From assembly GCA_900757655.1 (NCBI GenBank), contig CAAEOT010000021.1, forward strand, positions 29,387 through 93,386: a stretch of DNA of 64,000 bases. Reading direction: 5' to 3'. Numbering within the stretch: the stretch's first letter is position 1; each line of letters opens with the position of its first letter. The notes beneath the pieces were generated by a model that worked only from the letters and a program-made list of their open reading frames with translations, was not told the DNA's origin and did not search any database. Shown piece after piece: positions 7,946 through 15,387 of the stretch. The translations under genes were made by a program, and so were the position numbers. The DNA is from an uncultured Oscillospiraceae bacterium (GTDB lineage: Bacteria > Bacillota > Clostridia > Oscillospirales > Oscillospiraceae).

Positions 7946-9025
7946 TCAGGATTGATGGCGCTTCTTGTGCCGGCAGATCCCGCCGACACCGCAGATGAGC
8001 GCCGCTGCCGCCGCTACGATGGCAGCACCCGCCACGCCGGACACGGACGTGCCAGCTGCGGAATCGCTCCCGGCGAAGGAATAGTCCGGCAGGAACGCCG
8101 TCTTTTCCTGCACGGCGCCAGCCTTATCGGCCGCGCTGCTCTGCACGCCGTAGCTGTCCTCGTCGAGGCCCATGTTCTGCGTGTAGCCAGCGTCGCTGTT
8201 GCCAAACAGCGACCACTCCAGCCCATCGGGGTTGCCGCTGGCCAGCAGCGACAGGCCGCCGCCGACGAGCACCGCCGCAAGGGCGATGACCGCGATCGTG
8301 CCCTTGAACGAGACCTTACCGGCAACTTCTCCGCCCGTGGACACATCGCGCAGCAGCTCCGGCCGCGCCTCATAGAGGAACAGCAGCACCGCAGCCGTGA
8401 TGAGGCCCTCGATCAGGCCGATGGCCAAATGAATGGGCTGCATGATGGCGCAGAACGCGCCGAACGGCAGATCCGTGATGCCGGAGAGCGTCGTCTCCAG
8501 CACGACCGAGAACGCGCCAAGCTGCAGCGTCAGCACACAGCCGAGCACGGACGCGAGCGTGATCTTGAGGCGGTTCGCCGCCCGCTCGCCGCGGCGTGCA
8601 AAGCAGTGGCTTCGCATCAGCGGCCGATAGATGAGAAAATATCCGACAAAGCAGCCGTAAAACGCCATGTTCCAGACGTTCGCGCCCAGCGCCATCAGGC
8701 CGCCGTCGGCAAAGAACAGGCTCTGGATCGTAAGGATCACGATCATGGACAAGAATCCCGCCCACGGCCCAAGCACCGACGTGAGCAGCAATCCGCCGCA
8801 CAGATGGCCGGACGAGCCGGTGCCGGGGATGGTGTAGTTGATCATCTGCCCCGCGAACACGAGCGCCGACATGACGGCCATGGTCGGCAGCTTCTTGGCC
8901 GCCGAGGTCAGATCCTGCTTTTCTTCCTTGTGCAGCTCCACGATCGAGGCCCCCGCAACGACCGCAGAAGCGGCATACATCACACCGGCGACTGCCGGCG
9001 TGAGCAACGCATCTGCCATATGCAT
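7946..9025 (-). CDS. cbiM: Cobalt ECF transporter substrate-capture protein CbiM fused to CbiN-like domain
   Basis: 359 residues from the ATG at 9025, giving the family-typical start MHMADALLTPAVAG in which the N-terminal Met-His coordinates the metal; a GTG three codons upstream is the alternative. Residues 1-230 are the CbiM membrane domain (six or seven helices). A soluble loop with PDGLEWSLFG and a final helix (residues about 245-350) correspond to the CbiN small subunit, so M and N are fused. Binds Co2+ outside the cell and hands it to the CbiQO engine. It has its own promoter and no cobalamin riboswitch is visible upstream. Confidence 0.92.
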   Translation of the reverse strand: MHMADALLTPAVAGVMYAASAVVAGASIVELHKEEKQDLTSAAKKLPTMAVMSALVFAGQMINYTIPGTGSSGHLCGGLLLTSVLGPWAGFLSMIVILTIQSLFFADGGLMALGANVWNMAFYGCFVGYFLIYRPLMRSHCFARRGERAANRLKITLASVLGCVLTLQLGAFSVVLETTLSGITDLPFGAFCAIMQPIHLAIGLIEGLITAAVLLFLYEARPELLRDVSTGGEVAGKVSFKGTIAVIALAAVLVGGGLSLLASGNPDGLEWSLFGNSDAGYTQNMGLDEDSYGVQSSAADKAGAVQEKTAFLPDYSFAGSDSAAGTSVSGVAGAAIVAAAAALICGVGGICRHKKRHQS

Positions 9026-9062
9026 GGGATGCACCGCCTTTCCCTTCGTTTCTTATGACAAG

Positions 9063-9092
9063 ATTATAACGCACCAGCCGCTTCCTGTACAA
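9063..9092 (-). promoter_or_regulatory. Promoter of cbiMQO
   Basis: Minus strand: TTGTAC (9087-9092), 18-base spacer, perfect TATAAT (9063-9068). The leader to the cbiM start is only about 30 bases, too short for a B12 riboswitch. Confidence 0.75.
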
Positions 9093-9145
9093 GCTCCGGG
9101 GGGGGATTCGTTGCTCAACACTTTCTCTCCCTGTGATGAAAAACG

Positions 9146-9186
9146 AAAAAAAAGTTGGTGCCGGATGCGATTTGCATCCGGCGCCA
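9146..9186 (-). terminator. Terminator of the second EamA gene
   Basis: A 13-bp stem (9174-9186 with 9156-9168, one G-T pair) followed on the minus strand by AAC and eight Ts (9146-9153). Confidence 0.88.
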
Positions 9187-9194
9187 GCTGATTT

Positions 9195-10073
9195 TCATGG
9201 ATGGGCAGCATCACGCCGCCGGTTATAAAGAAACATGCCGACCCCCGCGCCGCAGATGAGCATATAGCCCAGAACGCTGAGCCAATCCGGCACCTCGCCA
9301 AAGACGAAAAAGCCCAGCGCGGCCGCAAAGAGCACCTGCGTATAATCATACACCGAGATCTCCTTGGCCGGCGCGCAGACATACGCCTTCGTGATGCCGA
9401 GCTGCCCGACGCACGCAAACGCCCCCGCCAGCAGAAGATAGATCAGCTGCCGCGCGCTCAGCGGCTCATAATCCAGCAGCAGAAGCGGCAGGCAGACCAG
9501 ACAGGAGAATGCCGAGAAATAAAACACGATGCGGCTACCGTTTTCCCCGCGCGCGCCGAGATAGCGCACAAACGTATACGCAGCGCCCGCGCCCAATCCG
9601 CCGAGCGCACCGGCCAGCGCCGGAAGCGCCTGAGGATTATCGAAGCTCGGTTTGATGATGCACACACTGCCGCCGAAGGCGACCAGAACGCCGAGCACCT
9701 GCACAAGGTTCGGCTTTTCGCGCAGCAGGAAAATCGAAAACACGATGGCGAAAAACGGCGAGAGCTTGTTGAGCATGTTCGCATCCGGCAGGTTCAGCTT
9801 GCCGATGGCATAAAAATTGCACAGCAGACCCAGCGTGCCGAAAAAGCACCGGCCGAACAGCGCCGGGAGGTTGCGCCGCTCCGGCAGGAACGACGTGTGG
9901 CTACGCAGCATGAGGATGACGATGAAAATGAGCGCAACAAAGTTGCGGAAGAATGCCTTTTCAAACGACGGCAGATCGCCCGCCAGCTTCACGAACATGG
10001 ACATGAGCGAAAAGCCGAACGCCGCGATGAGGACATAGACGATGCCCTGTGTTTTTTGACTGCGTTTTTGCAT
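9195..10073 (-). CDS. EamA/DMT-family transporter
   Basis: 292 residues, ten predicted membrane helices in two EamA repeats (residues about 10-140 and 155-285). The N-terminus has FGFSLMSMFVKLAG and the middle PDANMLNKLSPFFA, typical of the family. Not closely similar to the EamA protein at 5304-6227. Substrate unknown. Single-gene transcript with its own promoter and terminator. Confidence 0.85.
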   Translation of the reverse strand: MQKRSQKTQGIVYVLIAAFGFSLMSMFVKLAGDLPSFEKAFFRNFVALIFIVILMLRSHTSFLPERRNLPALFGRCFFGTLGLLCNFYAIGKLNLPDANMLNKLSPFFAIVFSIFLLREKPNLVQVLGVLVAFGGSVCIIKPSFDNPQALPALAGALGGLGAGAAYTFVRYLGARGENGSRIVFYFSAFSCLVCLPLLLLDYEPLSARQLIYLLLAGAFACVGQLGITKAYVCAPAKEISVYDYTQVLFAAALGFFVFGEVPDWLSVLGYMLICGAGVGMFLYNRRRDAAHP

Positions 10074-10105
10074 AACGGTTTTCTCGATTCTTGCAAAGTC
10101 AATCT

Positions 10106-10133
10106 ATTATACAACGCACTGCCGCGCTGTCAA
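10106..10133 (-). promoter_or_regulatory. Promoter of the second EamA gene
   Basis: Minus strand TTGACA (10128-10133), 16-base spacer, TATAAT (10106-10111): both hexamers perfect. Confidence 0.8.
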
Positions 10134-10148
10134 GCCGCACAGAGCGCG

Positions 10149-10182
10149 AAAAAGGCGCCCGGCCGGACACCGGGCGCCTTTT
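10149..10182 (-). terminator. Terminator after hsp20 (bidirectional)
   Basis: GGCGCCCGG (10154-10162) pairs with CCGGGCGCC (10170-10178), flanked by A5 on one side and T4 on the other, so it can act on both strands. It ends the hsp20 message; bases 10183-10241 hold nothing else. Confidence 0.85.
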
Positions 10183-10241
10183 CGATAGGGGGATGAAAGG
10201 AAATATGAGAGATGAGAGGATTTACGGATTTGTGCCCTCGA

Positions 10242-10676
10242 TCACTCGATCTCGAGGTGCTTGGACTCCGGCTTTACCGGGGCTTTCTTGGGCATGGTCA
10301 GCGTCAGGACGCCGTTTTCATAGGCGGCCTTGATGTTCTCGACGTCGATCTCGGACACGTTGAAGCTTCTGGAATAAGAACCATAGTAACGCTCGCGGCG
10401 GATGTAATCACCCTTGTTGTCCTTTTCGTCGTTGCTGTCCTTATGCTCGGCCTGGATGGACAGGATATCGTCGTCGATGTCAATGTGGATGTCTTCCTTG
10501 CGGAAGCCAGGCAGGTCGGCCTCAAGCTTGTAGCCGTCCGCCGTCTCGGAAATGTCGGTACGGAACGGATTGACCTGCTGGTCACCCCAGAAATTCTTCT
10601 CCATCTGTTCCAGTTCGCGGAACGGATTGTAGCTCATACGATAGCTTCTGCGGTCAAAAGGCATGATTTCGAACAT
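10242..10676 (-). CDS. Small heat shock protein Hsp20 (alpha-crystallin family)
   Basis: 144 residues: N-terminal arm rich in Phe and Arg (NPFRELEQMEKNFWG), alpha-crystallin domain from about residue 38 to 132 with the conserved LPGFRKEDI and AAYENGVLTLTMPK, and a short tail. ATP-independent holdase that binds unfolding proteins in the cytoplasm. Ribosome site AGGAGG lies 8 bases before the ATG. A CIRCE operator sits about 140 bases upstream, implying HrcA control. Monocistronic. Confidence 0.93.
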   Translation of the reverse strand: MFEIMPFDRRSYRMSYNPFRELEQMEKNFWGDQQVNPFRTDISETADGYKLEADLPGFRKEDIHIDIDDDILSIQAEHKDSNDEKDNKGDYIRRERYYGSYSRSFNVSEIDVENIKAAYENGVLTLTMPKKAPVKPESKHLEIE

Positions 10677-10813
10677 TTTATATTCCTCCTAGAATTCTAT
10701 ACATGGTAATGATTTTCTCGAGCGTTCGTTTTATTTCTCTCGCTCTTTACGATATATAAATTACTATACAATTATGAATAAATAAAGTATATTCCGTGAA
10801 CAAAATGTAAACG

Positions 10814-10840
10814 TTAGCACTCTTTTGGATTGAGTGCTAA
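10814..10840. promoter_or_regulatory. CIRCE element (HrcA operator)
   Basis: TTAGCACTC (10814-10822), nine-base spacer, GAGTGCTAA (10832-10840): an exact match to the CIRCE consensus. The inverted repeat extends to AACGTTAGCACTC and is flanked by A and T runs, so as RNA it may also end the message of the methyltransferase whose stop lies just 7 bases away. Confidence 0.95.
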
Positions 10841-10846
10841 CGTTTT

Positions 10847-11668
10847 TCATGCTTTCTGATAGATCAGGAGGGCAAATTCGGTTTCCGTGGTCAGGGTGTC
10901 GCGTGCATGGAGCTTTGCCTGATCGCGCGCGCCGGTCTTATAGTAATACGGCGTCATGCAAAAGAGTGCCTCGATATCGGCATTCGTGCGCAGGGTGATC
11001 GTGCCGCGCAGCGTCCGCTGCTCCGCGAGTGTAAAGCCGGGCAGCGCCGGGTCGGGGACGGTGTTTTCATACGGGTGGTCGTACACCGCCTGCTTGAGTC
11101 CCCAGAGATGGCGCTCAAGTGGGATGACGCGCAGCAGCACCCCATTGGTGCGCAGCACACGCGCAAACTCAGCCGCATCGTGCGGCGCAAACACGTTCAG
11201 CAGCAGGTCACAGCTCGCGTCCGCGACCGGCAGGTGCGCAATGCTGGCCACGGCCAGCGTCAGCTCCGGCGCACGCCGGTGCGCGCAGATAAGCGCGTCA
11301 CGCGAGATATCCACGCCGCAAATGGAGGGGCTTCTCCCCTGCGCCTGCAGCGCGTGCAGGACGCAGGCGGTGTAATACCCCTCGCCGCAGCCGGCGTCGA
11401 GCACGTCTGCGTCTCCGGAGGTATATTCTGCCGCGGCGGCGGCGATCGCATCGCGCAGCGGCGCATAATAGCCCGCGTCCAGAAACGCGGTGCGCGCGGC
11501 CACCATGCGCTGATCGTCGCCGTGGCGCTTGTCTTTGGACCGGTTCGTGCGCAGCAGATTCACATAGCCCCGCCGCGCGAGGTCATAGCAGTGCCCCGCG
11601 TCGCAGCGCAGGGATCGCTCCTCCCGGTGCAGCACACCACCGCAGACGGGACAGGTCAGTTCCGGCAT
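10847..11668 (-). CDS. Putative 23S rRNA (guanine-N1) methyltransferase, RlmA family
   Basis: 273 residues from MPELTCPVCGG, chosen because AAAGGAG precedes this ATG. Residues 5-35 form a zinc finger (CPVC, then C-x4-H/C as RCDAGHCYD); a YVNLL segment follows, as in RlmA proteins. The SAM-binding Rossmann domain has motif I LDAGCGEGYY near residue 93 and motif II GVDISRDA. Family members methylate G745 or G748 of 23S rRNA, the latter giving resistance to some macrolides. Which G is modified cannot be told. Overlaps nothing; downstream of a PAAT transporter operon. Confidence 0.82.
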   Translation of the reverse strand: MPELTCPVCGGVLHREERSLRCDAGHCYDLARRGYVNLLRTNRSKDKRHGDDQRMVAARTAFLDAGYYAPLRDAIAAAAAEYTSGDADVLDAGCGEGYYTACVLHALQAQGRSPSICGVDISRDALICAHRRAPELTLAVASIAHLPVADASCDLLLNVFAPHDAAEFARVLRTNGVLLRVIPLERHLWGLKQAVYDHPYENTVPDPALPGFTLAEQRTLRGTITLRTNADIEALFCMTPYYYKTGARDQAKLHARDTLTTETEFALLIYQKA

Positions 11669-11728
11669 TCCGGCTCCTTTCCGCAGAAAACCGCGCAGCC
11701 GGTCAGGCCGCGCGGTTGCAATGTCCAC

Positions 11729-12451
11729 TTACAGCACCTTGGCCAAAAAGTCCTGCAGGCGCGCGCACTGCGGGTGCTCGAAGATATCCTTCGGCGTGCC
11801 GGACTCGGCGATCTTGCCGTCGGCCATGAACAGCACGCGGTCGCCCACCTCGCGGGCGAAGCCCATCTCGTGCGTGACGACGACCATCGTCATACCCTCG
11901 TGCGCCAGCTCCTTCATAACGTCGAGCACTTCGCCGACCATCTCGGGGTCGAGCGCGCTCGTCGGCTCGTCAAAGAGCATGACCTTTGGGTGCATGGCAA
12001 GCGAACGCACGATGGCGATGCGCTGCTTCTGGCCGCCGGAGAGCGCGGACGGATAGCTGTCGCCGCGGTCGGCCAGACCGACGCGGGCCAAGAGCTTGTC
12101 CGCCTCCGCATCCGCCTCTGCCTGCGACATGAGCTTCGTCTGCACGGGCGCAAGCGTGATATTCTTGCGCACGGTCATGTTCGGGAACAGATTGAAGTGC
12201 TGGAACACCATGCCCATCTGGCGGCGCATGGCATCGATATTCACCTTCGGGTCGGTGATCTCCGTACCGGCAAAGGTGATGGTGCCGGCCGTTGGCTGCT
12301 CGAGCAGGTTCAGGCAGCGCAGGAACGTCGACTTACCGGAGCCGGAGGGGCCGATAATGACCACGTTCTCGCCGGGGCTGACATGCTCGGAAATATCATC
12401 GAGCACGAGATGGTCGCCGAACGATTTGGACAGGTGTTTAACGTCGATCAC
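11729..12451 (-). CDS. Polar amino acid ABC transporter ATPase (GlnQ/ArtM type)
   Basis: 240 residues from a GTG at 12451; an AAAGGAGG site lies 10 bases upstream and homologues start the same way ([12 protein letters not shown]). An upstream in-frame GTG at 12478 would add nine residues that include the Shine-Dalgarno itself. Walker [10 protein letters not shown], signature LSGGQKQR, Walker [14 protein letters not shown] and H-loop VTHEM are all intact. It overlaps the permease gene by 14 bases, so the two are translationally coupled. Energises uptake of polar amino acids with the two genes upstream. Confidence 0.93.
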   Translation of the reverse strand: MIDVKHLSKSFGDHLVLDDISEHVSPGENVVIIGPSGSGKSTFLRCLNLLEQPTAGTITFAGTEITDPKVNIDAMRRQMGMVFQHFNLFPNMTVRKNITLAPVQTKLMSQAEADAEADKLLARVGLADRGDSYPSALSGGQKQRIAIVRSLAMHPKVMLFDEPTSALDPEMVGEVLDVMKELAHEGMTMVVVTHEMGFAREVGDRVLFMADGKIAESGTPKDIFEHPQCARLQDFLAKVL

Positions 12452-13214
12452 TTTGACGCAGCCTCCTTTCAAGCACACCGAGCAGCTTGGAAAACAGCAT
12501 GACCAGCAGCAGGTACATCAGCGCGATGCCGAACAGCGGGAACAGACCCTGATACGTCTTGGCAATGACCGCCTTGGCCGCATACGTCATCTCCTTACCG
12601 CCGATGACGGTGATAAGGGACGTATCCTTGAGCAGGGTGATAAACTCATTGCCGAGCGCCGGCAGGATGTTTTTGATCGCCTGCGGGATCACGATGAAGC
12701 GCATGGTCGTGAAATAGTTCAGGCCCAGGCTGCGGCCGGCCTCCATCTGGCCGGGGTCGACCGACATGAGGCCGCTACGGACGATCTCCGAGACGTAGGC
12801 GCCGGAGTTGATGCCGAGCGCCAGGATGCCGATCATGGTATAGTTGCGGCTGCTGGCAAAGATCACGAGGCTCATGATCAGCAGCTGCACCATCATCGGC
12901 GTGCCGCGGATGATGGTCGTATAGATCTTGCAGATGGCGTTGAACACACCGAGGATCACATTCTTGTGCCCGGCGCGCTGCTGGTCGTGCGCCGTGCGGA
13001 TGACCGCGACGACGACGCCGAGCACGACGCCCAGCAGCAGCGCCAGGATCGTCGCTTCGAGCGTGGTGAGCAGGCCGTTCAGATACAGTTTCCAGCGTCC
13101 GGCGGCCACAAAGCTCTGGTAAAAGCCGACGAAGGCGTTGTCCCAGAAGCCGAGGGCCTGCCCGGCCTGCAGCTGCGCCGTCAGGTCGGCGTAAAGCTGC
13201 GCCCAATTACCCAT
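12438..13214 (-). CDS. Polar amino acid ABC transporter permease (HisM/GlnP family)
   Basis: 258 residues with about five membrane helices beginning near residue 45 ([17 protein letters not shown]) and the EAA loop [20 protein letters not shown] that contacts the ATPase. The first 40 residues form an amphipathic leader, longer than usual. Only one permease gene is present, so the channel is probably a homodimer. Lies between the binding-protein gene and the ATPase gene. Confidence 0.92.
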   Translation of the reverse strand: MGNWAQLYADLTAQLQAGQALGFWDNAFVGFYQSFVAAGRWKLYLNGLLTTLEATILALLLGVVLGVVVAVIRTAHDQQRAGHKNVILGVFNAICKIYTTIIRGTPMMVQLLIMSLVIFASSRNYTMIGILALGINSGAYVSEIVRSGLMSVDPGQMEAGRSLGLNYFTTMRFIVIPQAIKNILPALGNEFITLLKDTSLITVIGGKEMTYAAKAVIAKTYQGLFPLFGIALMYLLLVMLFSKLLGVLERRLRQSDRR

Positions 13215-13240
13215 GTAGATACCTCTTTCTTTCTACGCGC

Positions 13241-13265
13241 AAAGGGCGGCAGTTGGCCGCCCTTT
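13241..13265 (-). other. Intercistronic hairpin between binding-protein and permease genes
   Basis: AAAGGGCGGC (13241-13250) pairs perfectly with GCCGCCCTTT (13256-13265). There is no long U-tract. Such hairpins usually stabilise the upstream message, so the binding protein is made in excess. Confidence 0.6.
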
Positions 13266-13289
13266 ACGTGGTTTGCATTTTGGATGCGA

Positions 13290-14078
13290 TTACTTCGCGG
13301 AAATATACTTGTCGATGATGGACTGGATGGTGCCGTCCGCCTTGAGCTCGGCCAGCGCCTTGTTCAGGGCTTCCTGCAGCGCGGTGTTGTCCTTAGCCAT
13401 GCCGATGGCGTAATCCTCGTTGGCGTACTCGGTGTCCAGAATGGTCAGACCGGCGTTTGCCTTGACGTACTCCTGAGCCGGTGCTTTGTCGATCACGACG
13501 CAGTCGACCTTACCGGCGAGCAGGTTCTGCACGGCGGTCGCGCCGTCATCAAAGGGAACCACGCTGTCCTCGCCGTAATCATCGATGCAATAGCTATAAC
13601 CGGTGGTGCCGCGCTGGGTGCCAATCTGCTTGCCTTCGAGATCATCAATGCTCTTGATATCGGAGCCTTCCTTCACGATGACGACCTGCACGCCGTTGGC
13701 GTAGCTGTCGGTGAAGCACATGGTGTTCTGACGCTCTGGTGTGACGGTCACGCCGGCGGCAACGATGTCGCTCTTGCCGGTCTGGACGGCGCTCAGAGCA
13801 GAGTCAAAGTCCATATCGTCGACGACCAGCTCCAGGCCCAGCTTCTGCGCCAGGGCGTAAGCGATCTCGATGTCGATGCCTTCAAAGCCGGTGCCCTCGT
13901 AGCCCTTGCCGTCATCCGCAACGGACTCGTACGGCGGGAACTGCGCGTTGGTCGACATGGTGAGCTTACCGGCGGTCACGGTCTTGATGTCCGAACCCGT
14001 CTGGGTATCCTTCTGGCCACAGGCGCACAGAGATGCGACCATGAGGACTGCCAGAAGCAGTGCAACAAATTTCTTCAT
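13290..14078 (-). CDS. Polar amino acid ABC transporter substrate-binding lipoprotein
   Basis: 262 residues from MKKFVALLL (ATG at 14078; an upstream start at 14102 would put charges before the signal peptide). A lipoprotein signal runs to SLCAC, with the second Cys near residue 20 as the likely lipidated residue. The mature part is a family 3 solute-binding protein with GFDIEIA-like GFEGIDIEIAYALAQKLG, the domain-hinge segment and a C-terminal ALAELKADGTIQSIIDKY. Sits outside the membrane and delivers an amino acid to the permease. The substrate is not evident; the upstream GAATATTC array may tell which pathway controls it. Confidence 0.92.
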   Translation of the reverse strand: MKKFVALLLAVLMVASLCACGQKDTQTGSDIKTVTAGKLTMSTNAQFPPYESVADDGKGYEGTGFEGIDIEIAYALAQKLGLELVVDDMDFDSALSAVQTGKSDIVAAGVTVTPERQNTMCFTDSYANGVQVVIVKEGSDIKSIDDLEGKQIGTQRGTTGYSYCIDDYGEDSVVPFDDGATAVQNLLAGKVDCVVIDKAPAQEYVKANAGLTILDTEYANEDYAIGMAKDNTALQEALNKALAELKADGTIQSIIDKYISAK

Positions 14079-14139
14079 TTTATTAGCCTCTTCCTCAAAC
14101 AAAATAGATTGGGGCTCGCGCCCCGTTTGGTATGGTCGT

Positions 14140-14168
14140 ATGATAGCACGCTAAAGTAGGGCTGTCAA
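14140..14168 (-). promoter_or_regulatory. Promoter of the amino acid ABC transporter operon
   Basis: Minus strand TTGACA (14163-14168), 17-base spacer, TATCAT (14140-14145). A GGGGC/GCCCC hairpin (14111-14124) lies in the leader. Confidence 0.8.
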
Positions 14169-14182
14169 GCATTTTTGTGCAT

Positions 14183-14249
14183 GAATATTCGGGTTTTTCG
14201 CCTGAATATTCACGAAACACTCGAATATTCAGAGAATCAATGAATATTC
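14183..14249. promoter_or_regulatory. Four-copy GAATATTC operator array
   Basis: The 8-base palindrome GAATATTC occurs at 14183, 14204, 14223 and 14242, that is every 19-21 bases, about two helical turns apart, directly upstream of the -35 box of the ABC operon and between it and the divergent GIY-YIG promoter. In TGAATATTCA form it resembles ARG-box half sites without their 4-base spacer; identity of the regulator is open. Confidence 0.7.
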
Positions 14250-14293
14250 GCAGCCGAATTCGCGCTTTTGCACAAGATGACAATACCGCGTGT

Positions 14294-14322
14294 TTGAAAA
14301 ATTGACAATTCTGTGCTATGCT
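14294..14322 (+). promoter_or_regulatory. Promoter of the GIY-YIG gene
   Basis: TTGAAA (14294-14299), 17-base spacer, TATGCT (14317-14322), 38 bases before the ATG. Confidence 0.6.
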
Positions 14323-14360
14323 CTTTTCATGCATTTTACACGGAAAACGGGGACTTTTTC

Positions 14361-14726
14361 ATGGATAAGCGCCACTATGTCTATCTTCTGCACTGCGCCG
14401 ACGGCTCACTCTACACGGGCATGACGCCGGACATTGCGCGCCGCCTGCGGCAGCACGTCGGGCGTCTGCCCGGCTGCGCGAAGTATACGCGCAGTCACCC
14501 GGTCACGGCGCTGGCGCTGCTGCTGACGACCGACACCGCCACGACCGCCCGGCAGCTCGAGGCGCGCATCAAGCGCCTAACGCGCGCGCAGAAGGACGCG
14601 CTCATCGCTGACCCTGCGCGCCTGCCGGCCCTCTGCCCCGCACTGGCCGGGGCGGACATCCGGCCGGTGCCGGACGCGCAGCTCACAGACTACCTCCCCG
14701 ACACGGAAAAACCGGCAGACGCCTGA
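14361..14726 (+). CDS. GIY-YIG nuclease domain protein (UPF0213/YhbQ-like)
   Basis: 121 residues from MDKRHYVYLLHC. The GIY-YIG pair appears as VYLL and LYTGMT, followed by the catalytic-type Arg in RRLRQHVG, and the KYTRSHPV segment typical of stand-alone YhbQ-like proteins. Family members act on DNA flaps or nicks; the exact role of these small proteins is not settled. An upstream in-frame start at 14313 exists but overlaps the promoter. The stop codon lies in the loop of the terminator that follows. Confidence 0.85.
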   Translation: MDKRHYVYLLHCADGSLYTGMTPDIARRLRQHVGRLPGCAKYTRSHPVTALALLLTTDTATTARQLEARIKRLTRAQKDALIADPARLPALCPALAGADIRPVPDAQLTDYLPDTEKPADA

Positions 14727-14741
14727 GCGTCTGCCGGTTTT
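14712..14741. terminator. Bidirectional terminator between GIY-YIG and cytidylate-kinase-like genes
   Basis: CCGGCAGACGC (14712-14722) pairs perfectly with GCGTCTGCCGG (14727-14737). TTTT follows on the plus strand and AAAAA precedes, so converging transcripts both end here. The TGA stop of the GIY-YIG gene forms the loop. Confidence 0.88.
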
Positions 14742-14755
14742 GCTTTGCCTATGGT

Positions 14756-15367
14756 TCAGCGCAGGCCGCGCAGCTCCAGATAGCGGAGCACGAGCTTGGC
14801 GACGTCGCTGATCTCCAGTCCGTCCGTGTTGACGCACAGGTCATACCCCTGCGCATCGCCCCAGCGCTTGGAGGAGAAGAAGTTATAGTACGCCGCGCGC
14901 TCCTTATCCACCTGACGGATGCGCTTTTCCGCCTCCGCGGGCGTGGTGTTCGTGCGTGCGCTCTCGCGGCGGATGCGGGCAGCCATCGGCGCATGGACAA
15001 ACAGATTCACGAGCACCGCGTTCGGATCGTCACGCAGGACATAGTCCGCGCAGCGGCCGACGATGACACACGACTCGCGCGCCGCGATGGTACGGATGAC
15101 CTCCGACTGCGCCTGAAAGATCTGCACCGGGAACGGCTGCTCGTCGGCAATGACGCCGCCGCCCGTCACAAGCGAATACAGGAAGCTGCCCGGACGCTGC
15201 TCTTCATGCGTCTGCACGAAGCTCTCGGCAAAGCCGCTCGCTTTCGCCGTTTCATTGATGAGCTCCGAATCGTAGCACTTGACGCCCAGCGCCGCCGCCA
15301 GCTCACTGCCGAGCTGCCGGCCGCCGCTGCCATTTTCTCTCCCGATGGTAATGACAAGATTGGCCAT
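14756..15367 (-). CDS. Cytidylate-kinase-like family protein
   Basis: 203 residues starting MANLVITIGRENGSGG; AGGAGG lies 10 bases before this ATG. The P-loop is GRENGSGGRQLG and further features include a conserved VIVGRCADYVL and an RIRRESARTNTTPAEAEKRI lid-like stretch. These proteins (Pfam Cytidylate_kin2) resemble CMP kinase but are usually extra copies of unknown substrate. Downstream of and 20 bases from the SLH surface protein gene, so probably on the same message. Confidence 0.8.
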   Translation of the reverse strand: MANLVITIGRENGSGGRQLGSELAAALGVKCYDSELINETAKASGFAESFVQTHEEQRPGSFLYSLVTGGGVIADEQPFPVQIFQAQSEVIRTIAARESCVIVGRCADYVLRDDPNAVLVNLFVHAPMAARIRRESARTNTTPAEAEKRIRQVDKERAAYYNFFSSKRWGDAQGYDLCVNTDGLEISDVAKLVLRYLELRGLR

Positions 15368-15387
15368 GATATGATCTCCTCCTGTTT

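Noticed and set aside
9026..9145. Cobalamin riboswitch upstream of cbiM
   Set aside because: The promoter leaves only about 30 bases of leader and no B12-box sequence is present.
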